Below are positions 1-8,368 of a stretch of 64,000 nt of DNA, in pieces. The notes under the pieces are model-generated. The model had not been told where the DNA came from, searched no databases, and worked only from the letters and a program-made list of their open reading frames with translations. Every line of letters begins with the position of its first letter. Positions within the stretch are counted from its first letter, which is position 1. The translations under genes and the position numbers were made by a program. This DNA comes from Bacteroidaceae bacterium (GTDB taxonomy: Bacteria; Bacteroidota; Bacteroidia; Bacteroidales; Bacteroidaceae), in the NCBI GenBank assembly GCA_900752815.1, contig CAADWS010000004.1:48342-112341 (forward strand). The letters are read 5' to 3'.

Positions 1-2
1 CG

Positions 3-734
3 ACCCCTTTGATACTGGCCAAGAAATTCACGGTGGCCAACTATGTGAACTTTTCCCATACTTACGGACAGCCGATTATCCACGGAAAGACGGTCAGCGA
101 GAGCAACGCCGACCGCAAGAGGCTGGCTAACGAGATAGCCAACGCGGCACAGAACAAGGTGGTGGTTACCGGCATTGAGGACGAGGTCGATATCAAGACA
201 TTCACCATGTCCAACTCGGAAAAGATATATACCGGGCTTATCGAGTTTGTGAACAAGGAAGTTGCCAACCTCGTGCTCGGCTCCGAGTCGATGGCCGGAG
301 GGATGCAGTCGTACGTGGGTTCCACGAAAGCACACCAGGACATTTTCCGCGACCGTATCGAAGTCTACCGTCGGTATATCGAAAACGTCATGAACGAGGA
401 GATAATCCCCCGCCTGGTGGCTATCGGGTATATCCCCGGAGGATTGGAGTTCCGGTATTCGAACCGGATAGAGATGAGCAACGAGGACCGCATCAAGCTC
501 TATTCGCTGATCACGGACAAATATGAAGTGGCGGCCGATGAGATCGAGAAAGAGTTCGGTATCAATGTGGGCCGGCAGCTCAATGTTATCCCGGGATTAG
601 GTTTCGGAGCCGAAGGCGGCTCATCCGGTCTCAGCCACAACGACCGGGGCATCATGTCGGACGAGGAGTATTTCCGGCGTTACGGACGCCCCCGGGGGGC
701 GAAGGTCGGAAATTTTCTGCGGGGAGCGGAATAG
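3..734 (+). CDS. Phage portal protein, DUF935 (Mu gp29-like) family, C-terminal part
   Basis: Portal proteins form the dodecameric ring at one capsid vertex through which DNA is packaged and to which the neck attaches. The frame is open to the window edge, so the N-terminus is missing; the first in-window start-like codon (TTG at 9) is not a real start. Recognisable DUF935 features are the N-proximal YVNFSHTYGQP block and the region around LVLGSESMAGG followed by the helix-rich FRDRIEVYRRYIENVMNEE stretch. It ends TAG at 732-734 and is followed without a gap by a minor head protein and a gpG-like gene, the order seen in Mu-like morphogenesis modules. Family assignment is by motif recognition; the adjacent genes support it. 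Confidence 0.8.
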   Translation, partial: TPLILAKKFTVANYVNFSHTYGQPIIHGKTVSESNADRKRLANEIANAAQNKVVVTGIEDEVDIKTFTMSNSEKIYTGLIEFVNKEVANLVLGSESMAGGMQSYVGSTKAHQDIFRDRIEVYRRYIENVMNEEIIPRLVAIGYIPGGLEFRYSNRIEMSNEDRIKLYSLITDKYEVAADEIEKEFGINVGRQLNVIPGLGFGAEGGSSGLSHNDRGIMSDEEYFRRYGRPRGAKVGNFLRGAE

Positions 735-1594
735 AAGCCCGTCTTCCGCTCCCGGACAACGCTCCGTTCAGAGCTGTCAGGGCATCTGCAACCACGGAAT
801 CCGATACGGAAAAGGAGTATCGTGTCATTTTCGATGCATTCCGCAGGCTGATCCTCTATTGGGAGAACAGCGCGGAACGTCTCGACATTATAGAGGACAT
901 CATCACCCTGCGTGCCTCTTTCCTCATAGACCGTGCGCTGACAGGTCTGCGAATCGATATGGACCGGGCATTGGAGATACTGAAAAATCACAACTCCTTT
1001 ACAACAGAGAGGGAACGGCAGCAGCGTGACATCCTGATTGCAGCTATAGACAACCTGGTGGATTTTGCCGCGGCAGAGGAGTATGCCATGCTCGGGGAAC
1101 TGCCCGAGACAGCGGATGAACAGGACATGGAAGCATACGAAAAGATATGCCGCAGGTATAACCTCGTCCATGCGGAGGAAGAGAACAACCAGGTATTCTT
1201 CGCGGCCTCGATGGCCGCATGGTGGATGGCGGTGGATATGGATACCGTGCTTACCTACATGACACAAGGCGATGAACGGGTACGTGCCTGGCATCTTTCA
1301 TTGGAAGGGATTTCCTTCCGCAAATCCGAGTTTCCTCCGGAACTGATACCGCCGATCGAATGGGGATGCCGCTGCTTTCTGGTCGCGGAGGGGTTCGCCG
1401 CTGTCCGGGCGGCTTTGCCGGATAAGGGAGACTATCTGGAAAAGGTGGATCCGGTCTTCCGGGAGAGCCTGGCAACCGGCGGGCGTATCTTTTCCGATGC
1501 GCACCGCTATTTCTCCGTCCCGCTTCCGGGTTACATGAATGATATTGTGAAACGCATTAAAGGAAAGTTCGCCTATGCCCAAGATAACGCTTGA
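731..1594 (+). CDS. Minor head / head morphogenesis protein (Mu gpF, SPP1 gp7-like)
   Basis: Minor head proteins of this class bind the portal and are needed for capsid assembly. The C-terminal WGCRCFLVAE stretch matches the conserved (N/G)CRC signature of the family and lies after an EFPPELIPPIEW segment. The first ATG is at 959, but the same frame reads as ordinary protein from about 731 (for example AFRRLILYWENSAERLDIIE), so the real protein is longer than the ATG-initiated 211 residues. No ATG, GTG or TTG is present between 731 and 959 in this frame; the frame is even open back into the portal gene. Initiation at ATA 731, which overlaps the portal stop codon, or expression as a frameshift extension of the portal are both possible. 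Start is therefore uncertain. Confidence 0.6.
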   Translation: MEARLPLPDNAPFRAVRASATTESDTEKEYRVIFDAFRRLILYWENSAERLDIIEDIITLRASFLIDRALTGLRIDMDRALEILKNHNSFTTERERQQRDILIAAIDNLVDFAAAEEYAMLGELPETADEQDMEAYEKICRRYNLVHAEEENNQVFFAASMAAWWMAVDMDTVLTYMTQGDERVRAWHLSLEGISFRKSEFPPELIPPIEWGCRCFLVAEGFAAVRAALPDKGDYLEKVDPVFRESLATGGRIFSDAHRYFSVPLPGYMNDIVKRIKGKFAYAQDNA

Positions 1595-2153
1595 TGAGTT
1601 TTGCAGCCACTGGGTAAGCAGGACCAGTACGCGCGTCATGGCCAGCCGGCTGGAGTTCAACGTATTCGACTTCGCAACTGCTGCCGGTGACTATACCAGG
1701 CAGCAGTTCGTGTCCTCATTCGCTTCGGGGGGATTCAACGGTAGCAAATGGGCGCCTCGTACCTCCAAATGGGGAAAGAGGTTCACCCATCCTCTCATGA
1801 ACGATACGGGGACTCTGGCCCGGAGCATACAGTCGGAAGCCGGCCGGACAGACATAGTGGGACGGCGTTCGGACCGTACGCGCATCTTCCGGAAAGGCGC
1901 CAGGTATTGCATGTGGACTACGGAAAAGAGCTTTCCAGTCAAGGGCAAGCGGGGACGCAGCAAGGAGCGTTACGGGCATTATGCCGCCATACACAATACC
2001 GATCCGAAGTTCGGGCTGTACACGGTAAACCAGTATTCCACGCGCCGTCCCGTACACCGGCAGTTCATCGGATTCTCACCGAAGACGGACGACTATATCG
2101 CCGCCCATTTCATAGATATGATTTTTAAAGGATTTCCACACCAGCCGCTATGA
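1575..2153 (+). CDS. Virion morphogenesis / tail completion protein (Mu gpG-like)
   Basis: Proteins of this family finish the head-tail connection. The signature is a GSKWAPR motif near residue 57 followed by PLMNDTGTLARSI near residues 75-87, the classic 'kW.p......l..tG.L..Si' pattern of phage virion morphogenesis proteins; then a HYAAIHN segment, also typical. 192 residues, basic, no signal peptide. It overlaps the preceding minor head gene by 20 bases and the following gene by 4, so the three are translationally coupled. Its place between minor head protein and tail completion gene agrees with Mu-like order. Confidence 0.75.
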   Translation: MPKITLDEFCSHWVSRTSTRVMASRLEFNVFDFATAAGDYTRQQFVSSFASGGFNGSKWAPRTSKWGKRFTHPLMNDTGTLARSIQSEAGRTDIVGRRSDRTRIFRKGARYCMWTTEKSFPVKGKRGRSKERYGHYAAIHNTDPKFGLYTVNQYSTRRPVHRQFIGFSPKTDDYIAAHFIDMIFKGFPHQPL

Positions 2154-2854
2154 TAAAAGACAAACACCCCGCACCACAGCCCGCACAACCGTCGGCACCG
2201 GCGGAGAGCCTGCCTGAAGAAGTTTCCGCGAACCCTTTCGTGGAGATATACCGGGCCGTTAAGCGGGCTGTCCTGACCCTGCGGGAGAATCCGGACGACC
2301 CGTTGTCGCCGCCCCTGTTCAAAACCGTCGCTATCGACAACGGCCAGTTCGCCCGCATTGTCCGTGACGATAACACGGAGTATGAGACTGTGTTCCCTGC
2401 CGTGTTCATCCACTTTATCAACGTGAGGTACCTGGTACAGCAACAGCGTATCGGTGAGGGACGCGCCACCATGCGCGTGCGGTTTATCCTGAATACGCTC
2501 AACAATGCGGACGAAGACAAGGAATGCGAGGCGTTTCTGGTCTTCCAGCGGCTCAATGTAGCCATACAGGATGCCAAGAACCATGAGCCGGCGCTGAGCG
2601 AGCGGTGCAACCTGACCTATTTCGACATGCCGCTTTCAACCAATATGTTGCAGGCGTACTGGATAGACTACGAGGTATGGTTCAGGGAATCTTCCGCGTG
2701 GAAATACAGGGACTGGGTAAAAAGGTATGTGGTCATGCCCCCGTTCACCCAACACAGCGATGCGCCGCAACATGACAGCGGCGGACACGGCTTCCATCCG
2801 CGTCCGGAACATGACGAAGTATCTGGTTTTTCGGATACTGGATCGGAAAATTGA
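2150..2854 (+). CDS. Neck/tail terminator-like phage protein
   Basis: 234 residues. The N-terminus is Pro/Ala rich and probably disordered (residues 7-30), followed by a compact alpha/beta domain starting NPFVEIYRAVKRAV and containing TVFPAVFIHFINVRY. The C-terminal 30 residues are Gly/His/Ser rich. I do not recognise a named family with certainty; the position after the gpG-like gene and before the protease, and the domain size (about 170 residues), suit a tail terminator or head-tail joining protein. The ATG overlaps the stop of the previous gene (ATGA-type coupling). After it comes about 280 bases without a gene, so it is probably the last gene of its transcript. Confidence 0.5.
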   Translation: MIKDKHPAPQPAQPSAPAESLPEEVSANPFVEIYRAVKRAVLTLRENPDDPLSPPLFKTVAIDNGQFARIVRDDNTEYETVFPAVFIHFINVRYLVQQQRIGEGRATMRVRFILNTLNNADEDKECEAFLVFQRLNVAIQDAKNHEPALSERCNLTYFDMPLSTNMLQAYWIDYEVWFRESSAWKYRDWVKRYVVMPPFTQHSDAPQHDSGGHGFHPRPEHDEVSGFSDTGSEN

Positions 2855-3137
2855 AATCCATGCAGGAGATTTATCCGCACTGCGTATAAACAGACATGAA
2901 TCAGCAGATAATACAAGACTCATGATACATTTTCTGTACTTGCTGAATTTAGAATGTTCAGCATGCCGGTCTTGATACAAATAGTTGCAACCGGTCTGTA
3001 ATTTGAACAATCTATTATACTGTAAAGATAATCGCATTTCCATAAATGGATGGATTCTCATATTTCCACTTCCATAAATAGCAGTGCAAAACCTTTTCTT
3101 TTTCCACCGCCTACTCTTGTTCAAATAACCCTTGCAT
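2855..3137. other. Intergenic gap before the prohead protease
   Basis: About 280 bases of visibly more AT-rich sequence than the flanking genes, with no credible reading frame on either strand. A short near-repeat occurs (CATTTCCATAAATGG near 3038 and CTTCCATAAATAG near 3068). No clear Bacteroidetes promoter or terminator was recognised here, though the gap is the natural place for a promoter of the protease-capsid transcript. Confidence 0.4.
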
Positions 3138-4376
3138 ATGGATATGAACACACTTCAATATGTCGTCGGAGAGGCGAAGGCAGGCCAGCCGGCTGTTATC
3201 CGTTTCTTCGGTCGCGTGACGGAAGAGACGACCTCACGTTTCAATGACGAGTTCGACTTTTTGGAAAATATCATCCGTCCCTCCTGTATCCGCGTGTTGA
3301 TCAACTCGGAGGGCGGCAGTGTCCTTTACGGCATGTCCACCTATTCCACCATCGCCAATGCCACGGTGGATACGGAATGTATCATCGAAGGGGTCGCGGC
3401 ATCGATGGCCTCCATCATCTGGGCGGCGGGCAAGCGTTCTCTCATGCGTGATTATGCCATACTGATGATTCATAACCCGATGTTGCCGGACGATGACGGA
3501 GGGGAACCGTCGGACATGGTAACGGCTTTTACCAAACAGATCGAGACGATTTACCGGAAACGGTTCGGCCTGAAAGCGGAGCATGTGCGGGCCATCATGG
3601 ACGGACAGGCAGGAAAGGACGGGACCTATTTCGACGCACAGGCTGCCGTCAAGGCCGGCATCATACCTGCGGAGCATGTCATCCATACCTCGAAGCAGCT
3701 TTGCCGTAAAGTGCATGACGAGATAGAAGGATTGACCGATACGGCCGCCATCCAGGAACTGATGAGCCGTGTCAGCGCGGGAAATAAACCTTTCAAAGGC
3801 ATTGAACCTACTCTTACAGAAACGGAAAACGATATGGCAAACGAAAACAAGACACAAGGCTTTGAGTACGGGGCGATTGCAGCCTCGCTGGGCATGAAGG
3901 ACGGTGAGGTCAAGGACGTGATGGCACGTATCTCTGAACTGGCCGCGATGGAACCCAAATACAGAGAAATACAGAAATCACTGAGCGACGCGCAGACCGT
4001 CATCGCCGGAAAAGACGCCTCCATCCGGAACTTGCAGACAGACCTGGCCGCAGCGACGGCACGCCTTTCCGCCTACGAGCAGAAAGAGAAGGACGAGCAG
4101 GCTTCCCGTATCGAGACATTGGTGGAGAATGCCATTGCAGAAGGCAAGATTGACCGTGAGGCGAAAACGCAGTGGGTGGAGATGGCCGGTTCCAACTTCG
4201 AGTTGGCTGAAAGCACGCTGGCTTCCATTCCCGCGCGGGAGAAAATCTCGAAGGAAATCGCCGATGACCCTGCCAACATCCAGGCCACGGCGGAAGCGAC
4301 AAAGACCGCCGAACAGCTGATGGCCGAGAAGGTGGCGGAAGTGGTCGGTGCGGATTTCAAGTTCCGAAAGCTCTGA
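3138..4376 (+). CDS. ClpP-fold prohead protease with C-terminal scaffold domain
   Basis: The N-terminal ~200 residues are a ClpP/S49-type serine protease that matures the prohead: the nucleophile lies in GVAASMASIIWAAG (Ser near residue 90) and the general base in AILMIHNPM (His near 112); INSEGGSV gives the oxyanion-strand glycine pair. Residues ~230-412 are charged, coiled-coil rich (SDAQTVIAGKDASIRNLQ region) and resemble a scaffold. An internal ATG at 3834 (MANENKTQG) lies just at the domain boundary after an A-rich stretch and could start a free scaffold protein, as lambda C/Nu3 does. I chose ATG 3138; a TTG at 3132 and an ATG at 3144 are alternatives. The major capsid gene follows after 126 bases. 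Confidence 0.85.
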   Translation: MDMNTLQYVVGEAKAGQPAVIRFFGRVTEETTSRFNDEFDFLENIIRPSCIRVLINSEGGSVLYGMSTYSTIANATVDTECIIEGVAASMASIIWAAGKRSLMRDYAILMIHNPMLPDDDGGEPSDMVTAFTKQIETIYRKRFGLKAEHVRAIMDGQAGKDGTYFDAQAAVKAGIIPAEHVIHTSKQLCRKVHDEIEGLTDTAAIQELMSRVSAGNKPFKGIEPTLTETENDMANENKTQGFEYGAIAASLGMKDGEVKDVMARISELAAMEPKYREIQKSLSDAQTVIAGKDASIRNLQTDLAAATARLSAYEQKEKDEQASRIETLVENAIAEGKIDREAKTQWVEMAGSNFELAESTLASIPAREKISKEIADDPANIQATAEATKTAEQLMAEKVAEVVGADFKFRKL

Positions 4377-4387
4377 CAGACTATCCG

Positions 4388-4406
4388 CGGGCGTCCGCCC
4401 GATTTT
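4388..4406 (+). terminator. Weak hairpin between protease and capsid genes
   Basis: CGGGC, loop GTCC, GCCCG followed by ATTTTAA. The 5-bp stem is short, so this is more likely a partial attenuator or an mRNA-processing or stabilising hairpin than a full terminator; the capsid gene starts about 100 bases further on. Confidence 0.3.
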
Positions 4407-4502
4407 AACTGACATGCCGGAGACCGCAGTGTCTCGCGCGGAAACAGCAGGTATCCGCCAGTCGGCCGAGTTTCATTCTTCAACGGAAAACTTAAAACGA
4501 CA

Positions 4503-5552
4503 ATGGCTGATACAGTAAACTTTCTTCAAAACGGGTATAGCGGCGAAGTACTTGAGGACTTGCTGACCTATACCGTGCAGGGCAATGATACAGTCCGCGA
4601 GGGACTGATTCATATCAAGACGGGCATCCAGCACCGCTATACGCTTCCTGCCATCAAGCTGGGCAACATTATCCAGGACAACGTGCCGACCCCACAACCC
4701 ATCCACGGAGCCAAGGGCGATGACGGCACGAACGAGTACCAGTTCACCGAACGCCATCTTGAGCCGTCCGATTTTATGGTCTATCTCGAGTTTAACCCGA
4801 GGGACTACGAGAAGTACTGGCGTTTCGCGCAGCCGGAAGGCAATCTCGTGTTCCGCGAGCTCGACCCGAAAATCCAGGCGACGATGCTCCGTCTCCTTAT
4901 GGACAAGAAAAACGAGTATATCGGAAACGCCATCTGGACTTCCGCCCGCGGAGGAGAGACGGTGGCCAAGATTACCGCACCGGAAGGCTGCACGAAAATC
5001 GGAGCCAACAAGGAGAAATATTTTGACGGGGTCATCAAACGGATCCTCGACAATGTGAACTCCTCCGATGCCGAGGTGGTTGCCGGAGGGCAGTGCATCA
5101 TTTCGGGAACGACCGAGCTGACGGACGGGGCCGCGGTGGAGGCGGCGCTCTATGCGATGTGGAGGAAATGTCCGAAGCAGATCCGAAAGAAGACATCTCT
5201 GACCTTTGTGGTCGGATGGGACGCCTGGGACGCGTATGACCAATATATCTCGGACAAGCAGGTCAAGTATTCCGAGAATACCGAGGTCAACCGCTATCGC
5301 TTCAAGGGCAAGCGCATCGTCCCGGTCGTGGGAATCCCCGAACACACGATGGTGCTCGGCGAGTTCTCCACCGGCATGGACTCCAACCTGTGGATGGGGG
5401 TGGATTACGCGAACGACACGGACATCCTGAAAATCGACCGTCTGCAGGCCAACTCCGAGCTGTTCTTTTTCCAGATGCGCATGAAAATGGACGTGAACAT
5501 CGTCCGCCCGGCGGAGATCGTGGTCCATACCGCCTACAAGAAGAGCGAATAA
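4503..5552 (+). CDS. Major capsid protein
   Basis: 349 residues, no signal peptide, mixed alpha/beta composition. Features that fit a HK97-fold capsid protein of Bacteroidetes phages: a long E-loop-like segment (residues ~40-110), central LRLLMDKKNEYIGNAIW helix, and the C-terminal beta strands with FFFQMRMKMDVNIVRPAEI, typical of the closing P-domain. Position is right after protease/scaffold and before neck and sheath genes. It is followed by a good terminator hairpin, as is common for the most highly expressed structural gene. I infer the function mainly from position and overall pattern. Confidence 0.8.
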   Translation: MADTVNFLQNGYSGEVLEDLLTYTVQGNDTVREGLIHIKTGIQHRYTLPAIKLGNIIQDNVPTPQPIHGAKGDDGTNEYQFTERHLEPSDFMVYLEFNPRDYEKYWRFAQPEGNLVFRELDPKIQATMLRLLMDKKNEYIGNAIWTSARGGETVAKITAPEGCTKIGANKEKYFDGVIKRILDNVNSSDAEVVAGGQCIISGTTELTDGAAVEAALYAMWRKCPKQIRKKTSLTFVVGWDAWDAYDQYISDKQVKYSENTEVNRYRFKGKRIVPVVGIPEHTMVLGEFSTGMDSNLWMGVDYANDTDILKIDRLQANSELFFFQMRMKMDVNIVRPAEIVVHTAYKKSE

Positions 5553-5582
5553 CACACCTTTCTTCATTCTCAATATCCACCC

Positions 5583-5615
5583 GGGGAGCGGAGGCAAGGC
5601 CCCGTTCCCCATTTT
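5583..5615 (+). terminator. Terminator hairpin after the capsid gene
   Basis: GGGGAGCGG (5583-5591) pairs with CCGTTCCCC (5602-5610), nine pairs including one G-U, loop of ten bases, followed by ATTTTC. This would set the capsid message apart from the weaker-expressed downstream tail genes. Confidence 0.6.
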
Positions 5616-5627
5616 CATTCTACTGTT

Positions 5628-5975
5628 ATGGCAAAGAAAATCAACACGGAGGAAACTCCGCAGACAGACAACAATAATATTCCTGCACCGGAGGCTCAGG
5701 CGGTGCCCGTTCCGGAAACGGCATCGGAAAACCTCGGGACAGGCGGCGAGACTGAAGACAGGCTGCCGGCCAAGACCGCGGGGAAAGGGAATGCAGGGTC
5801 GGAGGAGACGACAGAGCCTCACATCCTGTCCCTGTTGAAAAAGTTCCCGGCATATCCGTCGCTGTACATCGACACGCACGGAGGAACCTATGCGCCGGAC
5901 ACGGCGGCCGCCATCAGGGGCAAGGCCGTACTCTACAGGAATCCTTTCTACAACGAACTTAAAAAGAAATCATAA
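5628..5975 (+). CDS. Small capsid-associated or head-tail protein of unknown function
   Basis: 115 residues. The first ~65 are low-complexity (Pro, Glu, Thr, Ala) and likely disordered; the last ~50 form a small domain (LLKKFPAYPSLYIDTHGGTY ... YRNPFYN). Such small proteins next to the capsid gene, with a disordered arm plus a mini-domain rich in aromatic residues, are common in Bacteroidetes phages and may be head decoration or head-closure factors, but I do not recognise the family. The stop codon overlaps the start of the sheath gene by one base. Confidence 0.5.
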   Translation: MAKKINTEETPQTDNNNIPAPEAQAVPVPETASENLGTGGETEDRLPAKTAGKGNAGSEETTEPHILSLLKKFPAYPSLYIDTHGGTYAPDTAAAIRGKAVLYRNPFYNELKKKS

Positions 5976-7327
5976 TGGCACTCGGTAATGTATTTATCAA
6001 GGATGTGGACGGCAATATTCCTTACGATACCGGCTCGTCGGGCGAGAAGGTGACGGGACTGCTGTTCGACGTGTCCCTCCAGCCGACGCTTTTCACGGAG
6101 GGGTATGGTAAAACCAATGAGACCAGGCTCAAGCCTGGCGATGTCTGCTACATCACCTCGTTCAAGTCCGCCGTGAACGACTTCGGTATCATCGAACGTG
6201 TGGAGGCAACCGACGAGGAGGAGATGAATGTCAATTTCCTGCACGGCATCCCGGCATACCATATCCGTGAATTTTTCCGCATGTCCGGCAATCCGGGCGG
6301 TTCAGGAAAACTCTACGTGATGTTCGCGGACTGTTCGGCGAACTGGGATGCGCTGGAAATCATGCAGCGTGCTGCCGGGGGTATGATCAACCAGATAGGC
6401 ATATGGACGGAACAGCCGCTGTGGAAAGCGAACGGCGCATCGGAACAATACAACCTCAATCTGGTAAAGGGGCTCAACGACGTGGCCGTGGGGCTTGCGG
6501 AGCAGAACCAGCCGCTCTCGCTCATCCTTTCCGCCAATCCTTCCAATACGGGGGCGGATACGACTGAGGGGCGTCAGATTGACCTGAATAAAATACCTTC
6601 ATGCATCTGTGAATCAAGCCGTATCAGCTGTATATTCGGCCAGGCGCATCACGAAAAGATCTCCACGATGCAGATGTGCAACAGGAACCATACGCCCGTG
6701 GGATTTTTGGGAGCGGTTATGGGAGCCATAGCAAAGGCCAACGTGCACGAATCCATCGCATGGGTCAAGCAGTTCAATCTCTTCGCGGACGATTTCCAGG
6801 AAATAGAGTTGGGGTTCGGGGACATCAACCTCGACGAGGCAGAGGAGAACTTCCTCAGCCTGAACCGGTACGAGTCACTCTCCCCGTCACTGCTGGACGA
6901 ACTCGACGATAAGGGGTATATTTTTCCCATCAAGTATGCCGGCCGCGAGAACGGGATCTACATCTCGAAAGACCAGACATGCTCACATGGGGATTTCCGT
7001 ACCATTGCCCGGAACCGCACCATCAACAAGAGCCGCCGTGCCGTGCGTGCAGCCCTGCTGCCGTATGTGAACTCACCGCTGATGGTCAATCCTTCAACCG
7101 GGTTCCTCGCCCCGTCGAAGATTACAGCTTTCAAGACACTCATCGGGGATATACTGGCCAAGATGCAGGCGGCGCAGGAAATTTCAGGATACGCCGTCAC
7201 TATCGACCCGAACCAGAACGTGTTGGTGGACGACACGCTGCGCATCTCCTATGTCCTTGTCCCGGTGGGCGTGGCCGTGAAGATTTATGTAGAGGAAGGA
7301 CTGTCATTAACCGCAAATAAGACATAG
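5975..7327 (+). CDS. Contractile tail sheath protein (DUF2586-like)
   Basis: 450 residues. Sheath subunits polymerise around the tail tube and contract at injection. The sequence has the DUF2586-type organisation: N-terminal VFIKDVDGNIP, a central variable domain, FLGAVMGAIAKANVHESIAWV near residue 240, and a C-terminal half with SRRAVRAALLPYVNSPLM then a final beta-hairpin strand region (DDTLRISYVLVPVGVAVKIY) that fits the handshake extension of sheath proteins. It is followed after three bases by the tube gene, the invariable sheath-tube pairing of myoviruses. This gene is the main evidence that the virion is contractile. Confidence 0.8.
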   Translation: MALGNVFIKDVDGNIPYDTGSSGEKVTGLLFDVSLQPTLFTEGYGKTNETRLKPGDVCYITSFKSAVNDFGIIERVEATDEEEMNVNFLHGIPAYHIREFFRMSGNPGGSGKLYVMFADCSANWDALEIMQRAAGGMINQIGIWTEQPLWKANGASEQYNLNLVKGLNDVAVGLAEQNQPLSLILSANPSNTGADTTEGRQIDLNKIPSCICESSRISCIFGQAHHEKISTMQMCNRNHTPVGFLGAVMGAIAKANVHESIAWVKQFNLFADDFQEIELGFGDINLDEAEENFLSLNRYESLSPSLLDELDDKGYIFPIKYAGRENGIYISKDQTCSHGDFRTIARNRTINKSRRAVRAALLPYVNSPLMVNPSTGFLAPSKITAFKTLIGDILAKMQAAQEISGYAVTIDPNQNVLVDDTLRISYVLVPVGVAVKIYVEEGLSLTANKT

Positions 7328-7330
7328 CAT

Positions 7331-7786
7331 ATGGCAATAATCAACAATGTAGCATACTCGTGGTCGATGATAACCCTGTCATCGACCGCCCTGGGAATCG
7401 ATGAAGGTTCCACGACCCTTGAAGGCGTGTCGGCCATCAAATGGTCGAAGAAGCGCAAGGTCGAAAGTAACTACGGCATGGGAGGACGGCCGGTGTCGAG
7501 GGGGTTCGGGAACATTACCTATACGGCGAGCATCACGATGGACTATGCCACGCAACAGCTGTTGCGTTCGGTGTACGGCTCGCTGCTCGAAATCGGCGAG
7601 TTCGACCTGATTATCAGCTTTGCCAACCCGATGGCCGGCGAGGACTGGACAACGACGACCGTAACGCTCAAAGGTTGCATCTTCACGGAGGATTGTCTCG
7701 AGTCACAGCAGGATGATACCAATATCACCCATGAATTCGATCTCAACCCGTTCGATATCCAAATCGGCTCGGGTGATACAATCTAA
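7331..7786 (+). CDS. Tail tube protein
   Basis: 151 residues, beta-rich, no signal peptide. It begins MAIINNVAYSWSMI, has a glycine-rich turn GMGGRPVSRGFG, a YTASITMDYATQQLL segment and a DLNPFDIQIG C-terminus, agreeing with tube proteins that form stacked hexameric rings inside the sheath. Identification rests on size, beta pattern and location immediately after the sheath gene. A methyltransferase gene begins only six bases after its stop. Confidence 0.7.
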   Translation: MAIINNVAYSWSMITLSSTALGIDEGSTTLEGVSAIKWSKKRKVESNYGMGGRPVSRGFGNITYTASITMDYATQQLLRSVYGSLLEIGEFDLIISFANPMAGEDWTTTTVTLKGCIFTEDCLESQQDDTNITHEFDLNPFDIQIGSGDTI

Positions 7787-7792
7787 GCTGTC

Positions 7793-8284
7793 ATGGATGT
7801 AACTTTCGAGGGGAAATCTTCTACCGGAAAGAACGAATGGCTCACGCCTCCCTGCCTGCTTCGGAGGCTGGGGCCGTTCGATTTGGATCCGTGTTCGCCC
7901 GTAAACCGCCCATGGGATACGGCGCGACATCACTATACCATTGAGGATGACGGCCTGCAACAACCCTGGTTCGGACGTGTGTTCTGCAATCCTCCCTATG
8001 ACACTGCACTGATTGTCCGGTTTATCCGCAGGTGTGTCGAACACAGGAATGCCGTCGCGCTCACTTTTGCCCGCACGGACACGCGCCTGTTCCACGAACT
8101 GATATTCCCAAACGCCGATTCAATACTCTTTATCAAGGGACGGCTCAGTTTTTACCATGTTACGGGGGAACAGGGTGGTACGGCCGGAGCGCCGTCATGC
8201 CTGATCGCCTTCAACAAAGAAAATACCGCGGTTCTGGAAACATGCGGTATCGACGGGAAGTTGGTGAAGCCACGACTTCAATAG
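7793..8284 (+). CDS. dam: Phage DNA N6-adenine methyltransferase (Dam family)
   Basis: 163 residues, the size of the stand-alone phage Dam family (DNA_N-6-adenine-MTase). Residues ~20-40 carry WLTPPCLL and the PFDLDPCSP block, and the catalytic motif IV is FCNPPYDTALI near residue 65; FVRFIRR and the late SCLIAF strand follow. It transfers a methyl group from S-adenosylmethionine to adenine in a short recognition site. No cognate restriction enzyme is nearby, so it probably protects phage DNA from host restriction or marks it. It lies directly behind the tube gene in the same direction, ahead of a reversed accessory operon. Confidence 0.85.
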   Translation: MDVTFEGKSSTGKNEWLTPPCLLRRLGPFDLDPCSPVNRPWDTARHHYTIEDDGLQQPWFGRVFCNPPYDTALIVRFIRRCVEHRNAVALTFARTDTRLFHELIFPNADSILFIKGRLSFYHVTGEQGGTAGAPSCLIAFNKENTAVLETCGIDGKLVKPRLQ

Positions 8285-8310
8285 TCAACCATAAATTTGT
8301 TACATAATAA

Positions 8311-8351
8311 CCCGTCTGTTTGCCGGATATTGACCTTGGCTGACAGACGGG
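8311..8351. terminator. Terminator-like inverted repeat between convergent genes
   Basis: CCCGTCTGT at 8311-8319 and ACAGACGGG at 8343-8351 are perfect reverse complements separated by 23 bases, followed on the + strand by ATTTAT. It lies between the + strand methyltransferase and the end of the reversed metallophosphoesterase gene and could stop transcription from both sides. Confidence 0.5.
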
Positions 8352-8368
8352 ATTTATGTATGGCAGAC

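Noticed and set aside
4473..5879. Long 468-codon antisense frame opposite the capsid gene (and similar long antisense frames, e.g. 37668-39413, 45958-48480, 27185-28306)
   Set aside because: High-GC third-position shadowing of the genuine genes produces these; their composition is His/Arg/Gly/Val-rich with no recognisable domain.
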